DNA from: Bacillota bacterium
GTDB lineage: Bacteria > Bacillota > Clostridia > Lachnospirales > Lachnospiraceae
Direction: 5' to 3'
NCBI GenBank assembly: GCA_023409835.1
Contig: JAEYQV010000066.1
Coordinates: 5,181 to 69,180, forward strand
Length of the DNA stretch: 64,000 nucleotides
In this document: piece by piece, positions 15,864-24,817 of the stretch
Layout: every line of letters begins with the position of its first letter
Numbering within the stretch: position 1 is the first letter of the stretch
Position numbers and translations under genes: made by a program
Notes under the pieces: model-generated
What the model saw: only the letters and a program-made list of their open reading frames with translations
What the model was told of the DNA's origin: nothing
Database searches by the model: none

Positions 15864-17267
15864 TTACTCGTTGCCACTCCAGCAATAGGTGCAGAGCTTA
15901 CAGGGGCTGATACCAACGGACTCTACCATATCATCGAGCCTATGATACCTTAAGGTAGTAAAATTCAGCTCGTCCCCTATCTTCTCCAGCATATTCTTGT
16001 ACCGTTCCGAATCAGGGTCGGCATACTCCTTTAATACCTTTAGCGGGACTGCACCCTCCTCTTTTTGGATGACCCTTCTTGTAATCAGGTCCATATCGGA
16101 GGAGGAACGGGAGAAATTCAGGTACTTACAACCGAACAGCAGGGGAGGACAGGCCGGACGGATATGAACCTCCTTCGCACCGCTCTGGTATAAAAACTCC
16201 GTGGTTTCTCTTAGCTGTGTACCACGGACGATGGAGTCGTCAATCAGCAGTAAACGCTTGTCCTTGATCAGATCATGGATGGGAATTAATTTCATCTTTG
16301 CAATTAGATTTCTCTGGCTCTGCATCGTCGGCATGAAGGAGCGGGGCCAGGTCGGAGTATATTTGATAAAGGGTCTGGAGAAGGGAATTCCGGATTCATT
16401 CGCATAACCAATTGCATGAGCGGTACCGGAGTCAGGAACACCGGCGACGATGTCGGGCTTTACGCTATCACGTTTGGCCAGGAGCGAACCGCAGTTATAT
16501 CTCATCTTCTCGACAGATACTCCCTCATAAGAGGAGGAGGGGTAGCCGTAGTAGATCCATAAGAAGGTACAGATTTTCATATCGGTACCGGGTAAGCTTA
16601 AGGTTGTGACTGCCTCCGGTGTCAGAACGACAATCTCACCGGGGCCCAGTTCCTTATAATCGGTGTAACCCAGGTTCAGATATGCAAAGCTCTCAAAGGC
16701 GGCACAGAAGGAGTCTTCCTTCCTACCGATGGCAACCGGAGTCCTTCCCAGCCTGTCCCTTGCAGCATAGATGCCCTTTGGTGTCATCAGAAGAATGGTA
16801 ATAGAACCCTCGATGAGCTCCTGAGCATAACGGATTCCCTCGACAAGATTCTCCTTCTGGTTAATGATGGCGGCCACCAGCTCTGTAGCATTAATATCAC
16901 CGCCGCTCATCTCCAGGAAGTGAGTATTTCCTGCCCGGAAAATTATTTTTTCGATATCATTGGTATTATTAATTTTTCCGACTGTAGTGATGGAATAGGT
17001 GCCATGATGGGAGCGGACAATCAAGGGCTGGGACTCGTAATCGGAGATACAGCCAAGACCCAGATTTCCTTCCATCTTATTCACATCCTTTTCAAATTTC
17101 GTCCGGAAAGGGGAATTCTCAATGTTATGGATTGCCCGGTCAAAACCGTTTTTTCCGAATACAGCCATACCACCACGTCTGGTACCAAGATGGGAATGGT
17201 AATCTGTTCCGAAAAATAAGTCAAATATGCAATCTGTTTTCGATGCTACTGCAAAAAAGCCACCCAT
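15864..17267 (-). CDS. PurF-like amidophosphoribosyltransferase paralogue lacking the glutaminase nucleophile
   Basis: 467 residues, the normal PurF length. It begins MGGFFAVASK where active PurF has Met-Cys-Gly-(Ile/Val): the N-terminal nucleophile Cys is Gly. The oxyanion-hole NG motif is also altered (TTVGKINN). The phosphoribosyltransferase domain looks intact, with PRPP-loop LLLIDDSIVRGTQLRE and VPDSGTAHAIGYA. The Cys ligands of the PurF [4Fe-4S] cluster are present (KICTFLW, RPACPPLL, CKLCTYC). Inferred role: ammonia-dependent phosphoribosylamine formation, or a regulatory paralogue. TGGAGGAAT is 4-11 nt before the ATG. It is downstream of an SDR gene on the same strand and has no purine genes around it. 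Confidence 0.85.
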   Translation of the reverse strand: MGGFFAVASKTDCIFDLFFGTDYHSHLGTRRGGMAVFGKNGFDRAIHNIENSPFRTKFEKDVNKMEGNLGLGCISDYESQPLIVRSHHGTYSITTVGKINNTNDIEKIIFRAGNTHFLEMSGGDINATELVAAIINQKENLVEGIRYAQELIEGSITILLMTPKGIYAARDRLGRTPVAIGRKEDSFCAAFESFAYLNLGYTDYKELGPGEIVVLTPEAVTTLSLPGTDMKICTFLWIYYGYPSSSYEGVSVEKMRYNCGSLLAKRDSVKPDIVAGVPDSGTAHAIGYANESGIPFSRPFIKYTPTWPRSFMPTMQSQRNLIAKMKLIPIHDLIKDKRLLLIDDSIVRGTQLRETTEFLYQSGAKEVHIRPACPPLLFGCKYLNFSRSSSDMDLITRRVIQKEEGAVPLKVLKEYADPDSERYKNMLEKIGDELNFTTLRYHRLDDMVESVGISPCKLCTYCWSGNE

Positions 17268-17407
17268 TCTAATTCCTCCATTATAATATAAGTACGATTC
17301 TCTATTAAGAAAATGATATTACAGGGGAAATTGTTTGTAAATGTAAAATGGTGGCTTTATCTAGTATTAATTCTAATGTTATTTATAAGCAGACAGATAT
17401 TCTTTGA

Positions 17408-18148
17408 TCAAATCCAGCCTCCGTCCAGTCCGATGATCTGACCGGTAAGATATTCGTTCTTATAAGCCAGATGATAAACCAGATCCGCAACCTCCTCTGC
17501 CCTTCCAAGACGGCTGGCAGGGATTTCGGTAATCAGCTGCATCAGCTCCTCATCCTCCAAAAACCGGTTCATTTCCGTATCGATAGCTCCGCAGGCAACA
17601 GCATTTACCTGGATGTTGCTGGGGGCAAGCTCCTTGGCCAGTGCCTTTGTGAAAGCATTCATGCCACCCTTGGAGGCAGAGTAAACTGCTTCACAGGAGG
17701 CTCCGACATTTCCCCAGACGGAGGAGATGTTAACTATTTTGCCGGACTTGTTCCTCACCATATCAGGAACAGCCAGCGAGCAGCAGTTGAATACAGAGGT
17801 AAGATTGGTGGTAATGACCCGGTCCCAATCTGCGGGAGACATATCTGTGAATAGACCCACATAAGAGATGCCTGCATTGTTTATTAACACATCAACGTTA
17901 CCATAGAGCTTCTTGATTTGTGCGAACAGCTCTTTCGCCTCCTCGTACTTACCCATATCTCCTAAAAAAGCATGGCAGGAGACCTGATATGTCTCAAGCT
18001 CTGCCTTTGTCTTTCGTAATTGCTCCTCCTGTTTGGCGCAGTTGATAACGACATTATAGCCCTTTTTGGCAAATTTCACGGCGATTGCTTTCCCAATTCC
18101 TCTGGAGGAGCCGGTAACTAATACTGTTTTTCTGTTCACTCCGATCAT
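17408..18148 (-). CDS. SDR-family oxidoreductase, FabG-like
   Basis: 246 residues, a classical SDR. Cofactor motif TGSSRGIG (12-19), NNAG (90-93), catalytic Ser (142/143), Tyr156 and Lys160 in the YSASK context, and C-terminal GQIIGLDGGW are all intact. The fold and length match 3-oxoacyl-ACP reductases, but FabG homologues serve many pathways, and no fatty-acid genes are nearby. The start is uncertain: AAGGG touches ATG 18148 directly, so a GTG three codons in is possible. It is divergent from the gene at 18295. Confidence 0.88.
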   Translation of the reverse strand: MIGVNRKTVLVTGSSRGIGKAIAVKFAKKGYNVVINCAKQEEQLRKTKAELETYQVSCHAFLGDMGKYEEAKELFAQIKKLYGNVDVLINNAGISYVGLFTDMSPADWDRVITTNLTSVFNCCSLAVPDMVRNKSGKIVNISSVWGNVGASCEAVYSASKGGMNAFTKALAKELAPSNIQVNAVACGAIDTEMNRFLEDEELMQLITEIPASRLGRAEEVADLVYHLAYKNEYLTGQIIGLDGGWI

Positions 18149-18238
18149 CCCTTCGCTATAGTAAGCTTTACTCCATAATTAACTTAATGATTTACTTAAC
18201 CTGATTATATCATAACGCCTTCCCGATAGAAAGAGAAG

Positions 18239-18267
18239 TTGATAATCACTGCACCATATGATAAAAT
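18239..18267 (+). promoter_or_regulatory. Sigma-A promoter for the LCP-like gene
   Basis: TTGATA (18239-18244), a 17-bp spacer and TAAAAT (18262-18267), with TG just before the -10 (extended -10). The start would lie about 20 bp before the start codon region, with AGAGGTGAT as the ribosome binding site. Confidence 0.7.
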
Positions 18268-18294
18268 AAAACGGATAATGAGAGGTGATTACCT

Positions 18295-19110
18295 ATGAAA
18301 AAAGCATGGAGGATGTTTATTAGAGGTTTAGCTAAATCCTTGATTTTTATGTGTATTCTGCTTGGAGTCGGTGTTCTGAGCTATAAGGCTGTGCTGCATT
18401 TATTACATATTCCGGTGAAGCAGCCCGAGGTTATAGCGGAGCCCGCTTTTAAACAGAAGGATATCACCACAGCAGCATTAGACGACATCTCAAAGAATCT
18501 GATTTTCTGTGTGGATGAGGATAAGGGTGATATCACAAAGCTGTTATTAGAGATATTCCACTGCGCTGACCAAAAGCTTTATTACATAACCATACCGGTC
18601 AACACGCAGTTCACAATGTCGGATACATTATATCGGGAGCTGGTACTGGTTGATCCTGCAATTCCGCAGGTAATCAAGTTTTCCGGTATCATGAATTATT
18701 TCCCGGAGGATAAAGCTTATGATTATGGAGTATTATTACTGGAGGATTTATTAGATCTTAAGGTGAGCTATTTTACTGTAATGCCGGAAAGCGTATATCA
18801 TTCCATTTTTGTTACAGATTCCTCGGATACACCAAAGGAGATCTTTACCGGGGAGTATAAGGAATATATTCAAACACTAAAGACCGAGAAAAAGGTTACT
18901 GATTATCTGGACAGATTCTATGACACTGTAACTTCAAACCTTTCCTTAACAGATAAGAAGAAGTATGTTGAAAGCTATTTGGAACTGTCCGTGGAGGATA
19001 TCAGCTTTGAGCTGATTGCAGGTGACCAGACAAATAGTGCCTTCCTCGTTGATACAGCCGGGGCAGCCGGACAGCTGGCCGCGATGACCGGCGGCATACC
19101 ACGGAATTAA
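18295..19110 (+). CDS. Membrane-anchored protein with a degenerate LCP-like domain
   Basis: 271 residues. A single N-terminal helix (about 13-33) anchors an extracytoplasmic domain. Its order of motifs resembles LytR-CpsA-Psr proteins: NLIFCVDEDKGDITKLLLEI, then LYYITIPVNTQF where LCP has SIPRDT, then YGVLLLEDLLDLKVSYFTVM. The catalytic Arg and Asp of the IPRD motif are replaced (IPVN), so glycopolymer ligase activity is unlikely. It could be a non-catalytic relative. Membership of the LCP fold is inferred from pattern only. Confidence 0.5.
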   Translation: MKKAWRMFIRGLAKSLIFMCILLGVGVLSYKAVLHLLHIPVKQPEVIAEPAFKQKDITTAALDDISKNLIFCVDEDKGDITKLLLEIFHCADQKLYYITIPVNTQFTMSDTLYRELVLVDPAIPQVIKFSGIMNYFPEDKAYDYGVLLLEDLLDLKVSYFTVMPESVYHSIFVTDSSDTPKEIFTGEYKEYIQTLKTEKKVTDYLDRFYDTVTSNLSLTDKKKYVESYLELSVEDISFELIAGDQTNSAFLVDTAGAAGQLAAMTGGIPRN

Positions 19111-19115
19111 GGCTT

Positions 19116-19138
19116 AGGTCCCGGGATGGGACCTTGTT
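19116..19138 (+). terminator. Weak terminator-like hairpin
   Basis: AGGTCCC (19116-19122) pairs with GGGACCT (19128-19134), followed by TGTTTA. The T-tract is poor, so partial read-through into yitT is possible. Confidence 0.5.
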
Positions 19139-19217
19139 TATGTATAAGGAGCCTTAGAACTGTGTACCATAAAAATGCAGAACTGCTACACTATATGAAA
19201 GATAATGAGGTGCGGTT

Positions 19218-20102
19218 ATGACCGTTCGAAAGAAAAGTAAAAAACATATTATTTTAATGCGGAAATATATGACGATTATTGTAGGCTCCATTCTGATGGC
19301 ATTATCCGTGAATCTGGTATTTGAGCCAATGGGGCTGGTAACCGGAGGGGTATCGGGTCTGGGTATTGTCATTAAGAAACTGACGGAGCCTATTATAAAA
19401 GGTGGCTTACCCATCTGGCTGTTTACCGTGATGTGTAATGTACCGTTATTTCTGACAGCGATCAAGCTGAAAGGGTTTAAATTCATTATCTCTGTTCTCC
19501 TTGGAACCATATCCTTTATAGTGGCATTGGGTGTGCTTCCGGTTAATACAACGCAATTTGAGGATGCCTTATTGGCATCCATCTGCGGTGGTGCCATCAG
19601 TGGTATAGGCATGGGACTGGTATTCTCTGCTATGGCCTCTACGGGGGGGACGGACCTTTTGGCGACCTTAATTCATGATTATCAGAAACACATCTCTGTG
19701 CCCCAGATTCTGACTGTGATCGATTGTGCGATTATCGTGGTCGGCGCTATTGTTTTCGGTCTCGGCAATGCACTCTATGCCATCATTGCGATCTTCATCA
19801 ATGCTAAGGTCTCGGACGGTATTCTGGAAGGATTGAAATTTGCGAAAATGGCATATATCATATCGGATCAGCATGCAGAGATCGCCGATTCGATACTGAT
19901 CTCACTGGACCGTGGGGTTACCGGTATAAATGTTACCGGTATGTATTCCAACAAGGATAGAAAGATGCTTTTTTGCGTGGTTTCTAAGAAGGAAATCGCT
20001 AAAATCATTGAGATTTCAAAGAAAATTGACCCAGATTGTTTTGTCATAATTAGTGATGTCAGAGAGGTCCAGGGAGAGGGTTTTATTGAATATAGACAGT
20101 AA
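19218..20102 (+). CDS. YitT-family membrane protein (DUF161 + DUF2179)
   Basis: 294 residues from ATG 19218. Five or six helices occupy about residues 15-200, with the family motifs NLVFEPMGLVTGGVSGLGIV and GIGMGLVFSAMASTGGTDLL. The cytoplasmic DUF2179 domain (about 212-290) holds SLDRGVTGINVTGMYSNKDR and FVIISDVREVQGEGF. YitT proteins are widespread in Firmicutes, often in several copies; the transport substrate is unknown. GAGGTGCGGTT precedes the start. Confidence 0.93.
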   Translation: MTVRKKSKKHIILMRKYMTIIVGSILMALSVNLVFEPMGLVTGGVSGLGIVIKKLTEPIIKGGLPIWLFTVMCNVPLFLTAIKLKGFKFIISVLLGTISFIVALGVLPVNTTQFEDALLASICGGAISGIGMGLVFSAMASTGGTDLLATLIHDYQKHISVPQILTVIDCAIIVVGAIVFGLGNALYAIIAIFINAKVSDGILEGLKFAKMAYIISDQHAEIADSILISLDRGVTGINVTGMYSNKDRKMLFCVVSKKEIAKIIEISKKIDPDCFVIISDVREVQGEGFIEYRQ

Positions 20103-20296
20103 ATAAAACATATTTTTAACGGATTATCGGTAAAAATACTTATTTTTGCTTGTAATATACAAATTATACAAAAGGGTAAAACTGATTTTGTTAAAATGGG
20201 ATATGGTTTATAAAAGTTAAATGGTGTATCATACTACTATAAAATAGTACAAGAAATACAATTATTGTTGAATTGTAGAATCGTAGGAGGATGAAA

Positions 20297-21412
20297 ATGG
20301 CAAGTTTATCTTTGAAGAATATCACCAAGCAGTATCCCAACGGAGTTATTGCAGTAAAAGACTTTAACCTTGAAATAGCTGATAGAGAATTCGTTATTTT
20401 CGTAGGACCATCCGGTTGCGGTAAATCAACGACACTTCGTATGATTGCCGGCCTTGAGGAGATTACCCAAGGTGAGCTCTGGATTGGCGATAAGTTAGTA
20501 AATGACGTTGAACCTAAGGATAGAGATATCGCGATGGTATTCCAGAACTATGCTCTGTACCCTCATATGTCAGTATATGATAACATGGCATTCGGTCTTA
20601 AATTAAGAAAGGTGCCGAAGGATCAGATTGATAAGGTTGTTCATGAAGCAGCTAAGATCCTTGATATCGAGCATTTATTAGATCGTAAACCGAAGGCACT
20701 GTCCGGTGGTCAGAGACAGCGTGTTGCGATGGGTCGTGCAATCGTTCGTAGTCCTAAAGTATTCCTCATGGATGAACCGTTATCCAACCTGGATGCTAAG
20801 TTAAGAGTTCAGATGCGTATTGAGATTTCCAAGCTTCACCAGAAGTTACAGACTACCTTCATCTATGTTACCCATGACCAGACAGAAGCTATGACACTGG
20901 GTACCAGAATCGTTGTTATGAAGGATGGTCTGATTCAACAGGTTGATACTCCTCAGAACTTATACGATAGGCCGAGAAACTTATTCGTAGCAGGCTTCAT
21001 GGGTTCACCTCAAATGAACTTCATCGATGCAACCGTTGTGAAGAAGGGTGCTGATGCATATGTAACCTTCGGTAATAATTCTCTTAAGCTTCCGGAAGCT
21101 AAGGCTAAGAAGGTTCTTGACGGCGGCTATGACGAGAAGACCGTTGTTATCGGTATCCGTCCGGAAGATATTCATGATGAAGAGGTATTCATCAACAGCT
21201 CCAAGGATAGCGTAATCGAAGCAACTGTTAGAGTATATGAGCTCTTAGGTGCTGAAGTATTCTTGTACTTCACCGTTGATGAGAGTCTGGAGATTACAGC
21301 GCGTGTTAACCCTCGTACAACTGCTAGACCGGATGACACCCTAAAGATTGCATTCGATATGTCTAAGCTCCATGTATTTGATAAAGAGACCGAACAGGTT
21401 ATCACGAATTAA
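20297..21412 (+). CDS. msmX: Multi-sugar ABC transporter ATPase, MsmX/UgpC type
   Basis: 371 residues from ATG 20297, chosen over ATG 20291 because AGGAGG (20285-20290) is 6 nt away. Walker A GPSGCGKST (37-45), Q-loop MVFQNYALYPHMSVYDNMAF, signature LSGGQRQR, Walker B FLMDEPLSNLDAK and His switch VTHDQTEAM are intact. The C-terminal OB/TOBE regulatory domain (about 235-371) includes IGIRPEDI. In Firmicutes this orphan ATPase energises many carbohydrate ABC permeases encoded elsewhere. No permease or binding-protein gene is adjacent, consistent with a shared ATPase. A strong terminator follows. Confidence 0.92.
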   Translation: MASLSLKNITKQYPNGVIAVKDFNLEIADREFVIFVGPSGCGKSTTLRMIAGLEEITQGELWIGDKLVNDVEPKDRDIAMVFQNYALYPHMSVYDNMAFGLKLRKVPKDQIDKVVHEAAKILDIEHLLDRKPKALSGGQRQRVAMGRAIVRSPKVFLMDEPLSNLDAKLRVQMRIEISKLHQKLQTTFIYVTHDQTEAMTLGTRIVVMKDGLIQQVDTPQNLYDRPRNLFVAGFMGSPQMNFIDATVVKKGADAYVTFGNNSLKLPEAKAKKVLDGGYDEKTVVIGIRPEDIHDEEVFINSSKDSVIEATVRVYELLGAEVFLYFTVDESLEITARVNPRTTARPDDTLKIAFDMSKLHVFDKETEQVITN

Positions 21413-21427
21413 TAGAGATTACACTCA

Positions 21428-21453
21428 GGGAGTACGAAAGTACTCCCTTTTTT
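21428..21453 (+). terminator. Intrinsic terminator after msmX
   Basis: GGGAGTAC-GAAA-GTACTCCC followed by TTTTTT: an 8-bp stem capped by a GNRA-type tetraloop. Confidence 0.95.
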
Positions 21454-21629
21454 GTATTGCGTCTTATCCATTCATATACACTCCGGAGGGGGAACACATG
21501 ACATGGATTGTCTGAATTTATTCATAAAACATATAAAGTTTAATAAATGAACAAAGTAACGGTTATCAATATATGAGTGATATTTGACAGTATTGTACGA
21601 AATTAATTATGCACTATTTATAAAATTGG

Positions 21630-21658
21630 TTTACTTTTGACGAAAACAATGATAAAAT
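21630..21658 (+). promoter_or_regulatory. Sigma-A promoter for the CdaR-like gene
   Basis: TTTACT (21630-21635), a 17-bp spacer and TAAAAT (21653-21658), about 60 bp upstream of the start. The rest of the 309-bp gap between msmX and this gene is AT-rich with no ORF or repeat seen. Confidence 0.6.
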
Positions 21659-21721
21659 ATGTTTTGTATCTATGAATTATAAGAACAAATAGAAATATAA
21701 TATAGAAAAGGGAGTGAAAAC

Positions 21722-22810
21722 ATGATTTCCAATCAAATACTACAGAACACCATTGATGGCTTGAAAGGGATTACTCGGATTGATATCTGTGTTTTGGATA
21801 CAGAAGGTAAGGTGCTTGCTACTACAATTGAAAATGCTGAGCAATATGAAAATGCAGTTTTATCATTTGTAAGTTCACCGGCGGACAGCCAGGCGATGCA
21901 GGGATATCAGTTCTTTAAAGTCTTTGATGAACACCAGCTGGAATATGTTATTCTGGCAAAGGGAGACAGTGAAGATGTATTTATGATAGGTAAGATTGCA
22001 TCTTTCCAGATTCAAAACCTTCTGGTTGCCTACAAGGAAAGATATGATAAGGATAATTTCATTAAGAATCTGCTGCTAGACAACCTGCTTCTGGTAGATA
22101 TCTATAATCGCGCCAAGAAGCTGCATATTGATACGGAAGCCAGAAGAGTCGTATATATCATAGAAACGAAGAACGAGAAGGATGCTAATGCACTGGAAAC
22201 AGTAAGAAGCCTGTTCTCGGGAAAGACGAAGGATTTCATTACTGCAGTGGATGAGAAAAATATTATTCTGGTGAAGGAGGTTAAGCAGAGCGAAACCTAC
22301 GAGGAGCTTCACAAAACTGCGAAGGTAATCCTTGATATGCTGAATACAGAGGCTATGACAAAGGTACATGTCGCTTACGGTACCATCGTAAATGAGATTA
22401 AGGATGTATCCCGGTCCTATAAGGAAGCCAAGATGGCGCTGGATGTGGGCAAGATTTTCTACAGCGGAAGGAATGTGGTGGCATATAATAACCTTGGAAT
22501 CGGAAGACTGATTTATCAGCTGCCGATGCCGTTGTGCAAAATGTTTATCAAAGAGATTTTTGAAGGAAAGTCACCGGATGATTTTGATGAGGAGACACTT
22601 ACCACCATCAATAAATTCTTTGAGAACAGCCTGAATGTATCAGAAACCTCCAGACAGCTTTACATCCACAGGAATACGCTGGTATACCGCCTGGATAAAT
22701 TGCAGAAGAGTACTAATCTGGATCTTCGTGTATTTGAGGATGCAATCACCTTCAAGATTGCATTGATGGTAGTAAAATACATGAAGTATATGGAACAGCT
22801 GGATTATTAA
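21722..22810 (+). CDS. CdaR/PucR-type transcriptional regulator
   Basis: 362 residues. The N-terminal about 130 residues look like a sensor domain of the sugar-diacid-recognition type (TRIDICVLDTEGKVLATT). A central GGDEF-like degenerate region (about 135-270, VRSLFSGKTKDFITAVDEKN and HVAYGTI) follows. A C-terminal PucR-type HTH_30 domain (about 300-355) has NVSETSRQLYIHRNTLVYRL. CdaR homologues often control carbon-source genes. It sits between the sugar ABC ATPase and a CtpA protease, so a carbohydrate role is plausible but not shown. AAGGGAGTG precedes the ATG. Confidence 0.85.
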   Translation: MISNQILQNTIDGLKGITRIDICVLDTEGKVLATTIENAEQYENAVLSFVSSPADSQAMQGYQFFKVFDEHQLEYVILAKGDSEDVFMIGKIASFQIQNLLVAYKERYDKDNFIKNLLLDNLLLVDIYNRAKKLHIDTEARRVVYIIETKNEKDANALETVRSLFSGKTKDFITAVDEKNIILVKEVKQSETYEELHKTAKVILDMLNTEAMTKVHVAYGTIVNEIKDVSRSYKEAKMALDVGKIFYSGRNVVAYNNLGIGRLIYQLPMPLCKMFIKEIFEGKSPDDFDEETLTTINKFFENSLNVSETSRQLYIHRNTLVYRLDKLQKSTNLDLRVFEDAITFKIALMVVKYMKYMEQLDY

Positions 22811-22901
22811 TCATTGATTAATATTAGCAAGGAATATCAGAAGAAAGTTCCTTGTCGAAGGCCATAACTTGCCTGGATTGACAGTAGGTAGGAGGACAGA
22901 T

Positions 22902-24146
22902 ATGAAGAAGAATTTTATGACAGGCTTTCTGTCGGGGCTCTTTGGAGCGGTACTTATTTTCCTGGCTGTAATAGCAGTCATTGCTTTTAAGGATGACAAG
23001 GAGATCGAAGCCCGTAAAAAGCCAGTGGTTACAGCGGAAGAAACGAAGAAAGAAAGTGAAGTACAGAGCTATGATAAGATCGTAGACAAGTTAGAATTCC
23101 TGGAGACACTGGTCGATACCTACTATCTGGAGAAGGTAGATACTTCTGTTTATGCGGATGGTATTTATAAGGGATTCATGAGCAGTCTGGACGATCCATA
23201 TTCAACATATTATACCAAAGATGAATATAATGCTCTTATGGAAAGCTCTTCCGGTGTATATCATGGAATCGGAGCGTCTGTTTCCCAGGATGTCAAGACG
23301 GGAATTATTACTATCGTAAAGCCCTTTGCGGATGGACCGGCATATAAGGCCGGAATTCTCCCGGGAGATATTCTCTATAAGGTTGAGAATGAGGAGGTAA
23401 CCGGCAAGGATTTATCCGAGGTTGTCAGTAAGATGAAGGGGATTGAAGGAACAGAAGTGCGTATTGCTGTTGTACGGACGGATATCAAGGATCCGATTGA
23501 ATTTACGATCAAGCGCCAGGAGATTAAGGTTCCTACAATTGAGTATAAAATGCTGGCAGATAAAATCGGCTATATTACGATCACTGAGTTTGATGAAATT
23601 ACAGTTTCGCAATTTACTGCAGCTGTTGATGACTTGGAAAAGTCGGGGATGAAGGGACTTGTAGTTGATGTAAGAAATAATCCCGGCGGACTCCTGGATT
23701 CTGTAGTAAAGATGCTTGATCGCCTGCTTCCGAAAGGGCTGATTGTATACACAGAGGATAAGTATGGAAAGCGAATGGAAGAGGACGCTGTTGACAACAA
23801 GAAAATATCGGTTCCGATGGCAGTATTAATCAATGGTAACAGCGCCAGTGCATCAGAGATTTTTGCCGGTGCAATCCAGGATTATAAGCTTGGAACTATT
23901 GTAGGAACGACAAGCTTCGGAAAAGGTATCGTACAGAAGGTAATTCCTTTATCGGACGGTACTGCAGTTAAGCTTACAATATCCAAGTACTATACACCGA
24001 AGGGACGTAACATCCATGGCACAGGTATCCAGCCGGATGTGGAGGTTCAGCTGTCGGAAGATCTGATTAAGATGGTTTCGATTCCGGTTGAGCAGGATAA
24101 TCAGCTGCAGGAGGCCATCTCTATCGTAAAGGACCAGATAAAGTAA
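22902..24146 (+). CDS. ctpA: Carboxy-terminal processing serine protease, S41 family
   Basis: 414 residues from ATG 22902 with AGGAGG 6-11 nt ahead; an upstream in-frame ATG at 22869 lacks a ribosome binding site. One N-terminal helix (5-28) anchors it outside the membrane. A PDZ domain (about 115-190; VYHGIGASVSQD, GILPGDILYKV) precedes the S41 core with VVDVRNNPGGLL. The catalytic Ser lies in NGNSASASEIFAGA and the Lys in TTSFGKGIVQ. Such proteases trim C-termini of envelope proteins and can activate sigma-factor cascades. A terminator follows before the flagellar genes. Confidence 0.94.
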   Translation: MKKNFMTGFLSGLFGAVLIFLAVIAVIAFKDDKEIEARKKPVVTAEETKKESEVQSYDKIVDKLEFLETLVDTYYLEKVDTSVYADGIYKGFMSSLDDPYSTYYTKDEYNALMESSSGVYHGIGASVSQDVKTGIITIVKPFADGPAYKAGILPGDILYKVENEEVTGKDLSEVVSKMKGIEGTEVRIAVVRTDIKDPIEFTIKRQEIKVPTIEYKMLADKIGYITITEFDEITVSQFTAAVDDLEKSGMKGLVVDVRNNPGGLLDSVVKMLDRLLPKGLIVYTEDKYGKRMEEDAVDNKKISVPMAVLINGNSASASEIFAGAIQDYKLGTIVGTTSFGKGIVQKVIPLSDGTAVKLTISKYYTPKGRNIHGTGIQPDVEVQLSEDLIKMVSIPVEQDNQLQEAISIVKDQIK

Positions 24147-24235
24147 CGTTATTAACTATTGCTATCAGAGCATATATCGCCTTGGCTTTAGCTACGATAT
24201 TTGTATAAGTTGATTCTTTAAACTATTATCATTAG

Positions 24236-24263
24236 GCCTGCGGGGTTTCCTGCAGGCTTTTTT
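24236..24263 (+). terminator. Intrinsic terminator after ctpA
   Basis: GCCTGCGGG-GTTT-CCTGCAGGC followed by TTTTTT. It separates the housekeeping genes from the flagellar operon. The remaining 358-bp gap up to flgM holds the promoter below and otherwise nothing recognised. Confidence 0.93.
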
Positions 24264-24419
24264 AGATTAGCTGTCGTAGCGGAGAGCCCGGTTCATGACA
24301 GGTGAAAGGATTACTTGTTTTATTCTTGCAAAAAGAGATATTATACGGATGCATAGGTGTTATAGGTGGATGATATCGGATTTTGTTAAGAAATTCTTTG
24401 AAATCTTTTCATTTATCTC

Positions 24420-24447
24420 TAATGTAAAAAGTAAATCTTCCGATAAA
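24420..24447 (+). promoter_or_regulatory. Candidate sigma-D (sigma-28) promoter of the flgM operon
   Basis: TAAT (24420-24423), then a 16-bp spacer and CCGATAAA (24440-24447), close to the TAAA-N15-GCCGATAT consensus. Weaker than the flaG and hag promoters below. It lies about 55 bp before the flgM start. Confidence 0.55.
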
Positions 24448-24504
24448 TAATATAGAAGTTTAGCGGAAACGATTCGTTTAAGATTCAGATAGGTGGTGAG
24501 ATTA

Positions 24505-24774
24505 ATGCGTATTGATGCATTTAACAAGGTCAGTCAGCTGTATCAGACAAATAGTATGAAGAGTACGGCTAAGACGAAAAGCGGCAGCTTCAGTGATAAG
24601 CTGGAGATCTCTCAGATTGGGAAGGATTATCAGGTTGCTAAGCAGATCGTAGCTCAGACTCCGGATGTCCGTGAGGATAAGGTGAACGAGATTAAGCAGA
24701 GGCTGGAAGCCGGCACTTATGATGTAAGTAATGAAGAGGTTGCAGAGAAGCTGGTGGAAGCATATTTTAAATAA
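24505..24774 (+). CDS. flgM: Anti-sigma-28 factor FlgM
   Basis: 89 residues from ATG 24505, preceded by AGGTGGTGAG; the GTGs at 24493 and 24496 are inside that ribosome binding site. The C-terminal half matches FlgM: DKLEISQIGKDYQVAKQIV followed by VREDKVNEIKQRLEAGTY and VAEKLVEAYFK. FlgM holds sigma-D inactive until the hook is complete and it is exported. It leads a run of late flagellar genes and has a sigma-D-like promoter, giving autogenous control. Confidence 0.93.
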   Translation: MRIDAFNKVSQLYQTNSMKSTAKTKSGSFSDKLEISQIGKDYQVAKQIVAQTPDVREDKVNEIKQRLEAGTYDVSNEEVAEKLVEAYFK

Positions 24775-24817
24775 CCGGTAGGATAGAAAACAACCTGCAT
24801 GAGAAGAGGGGTTTACC

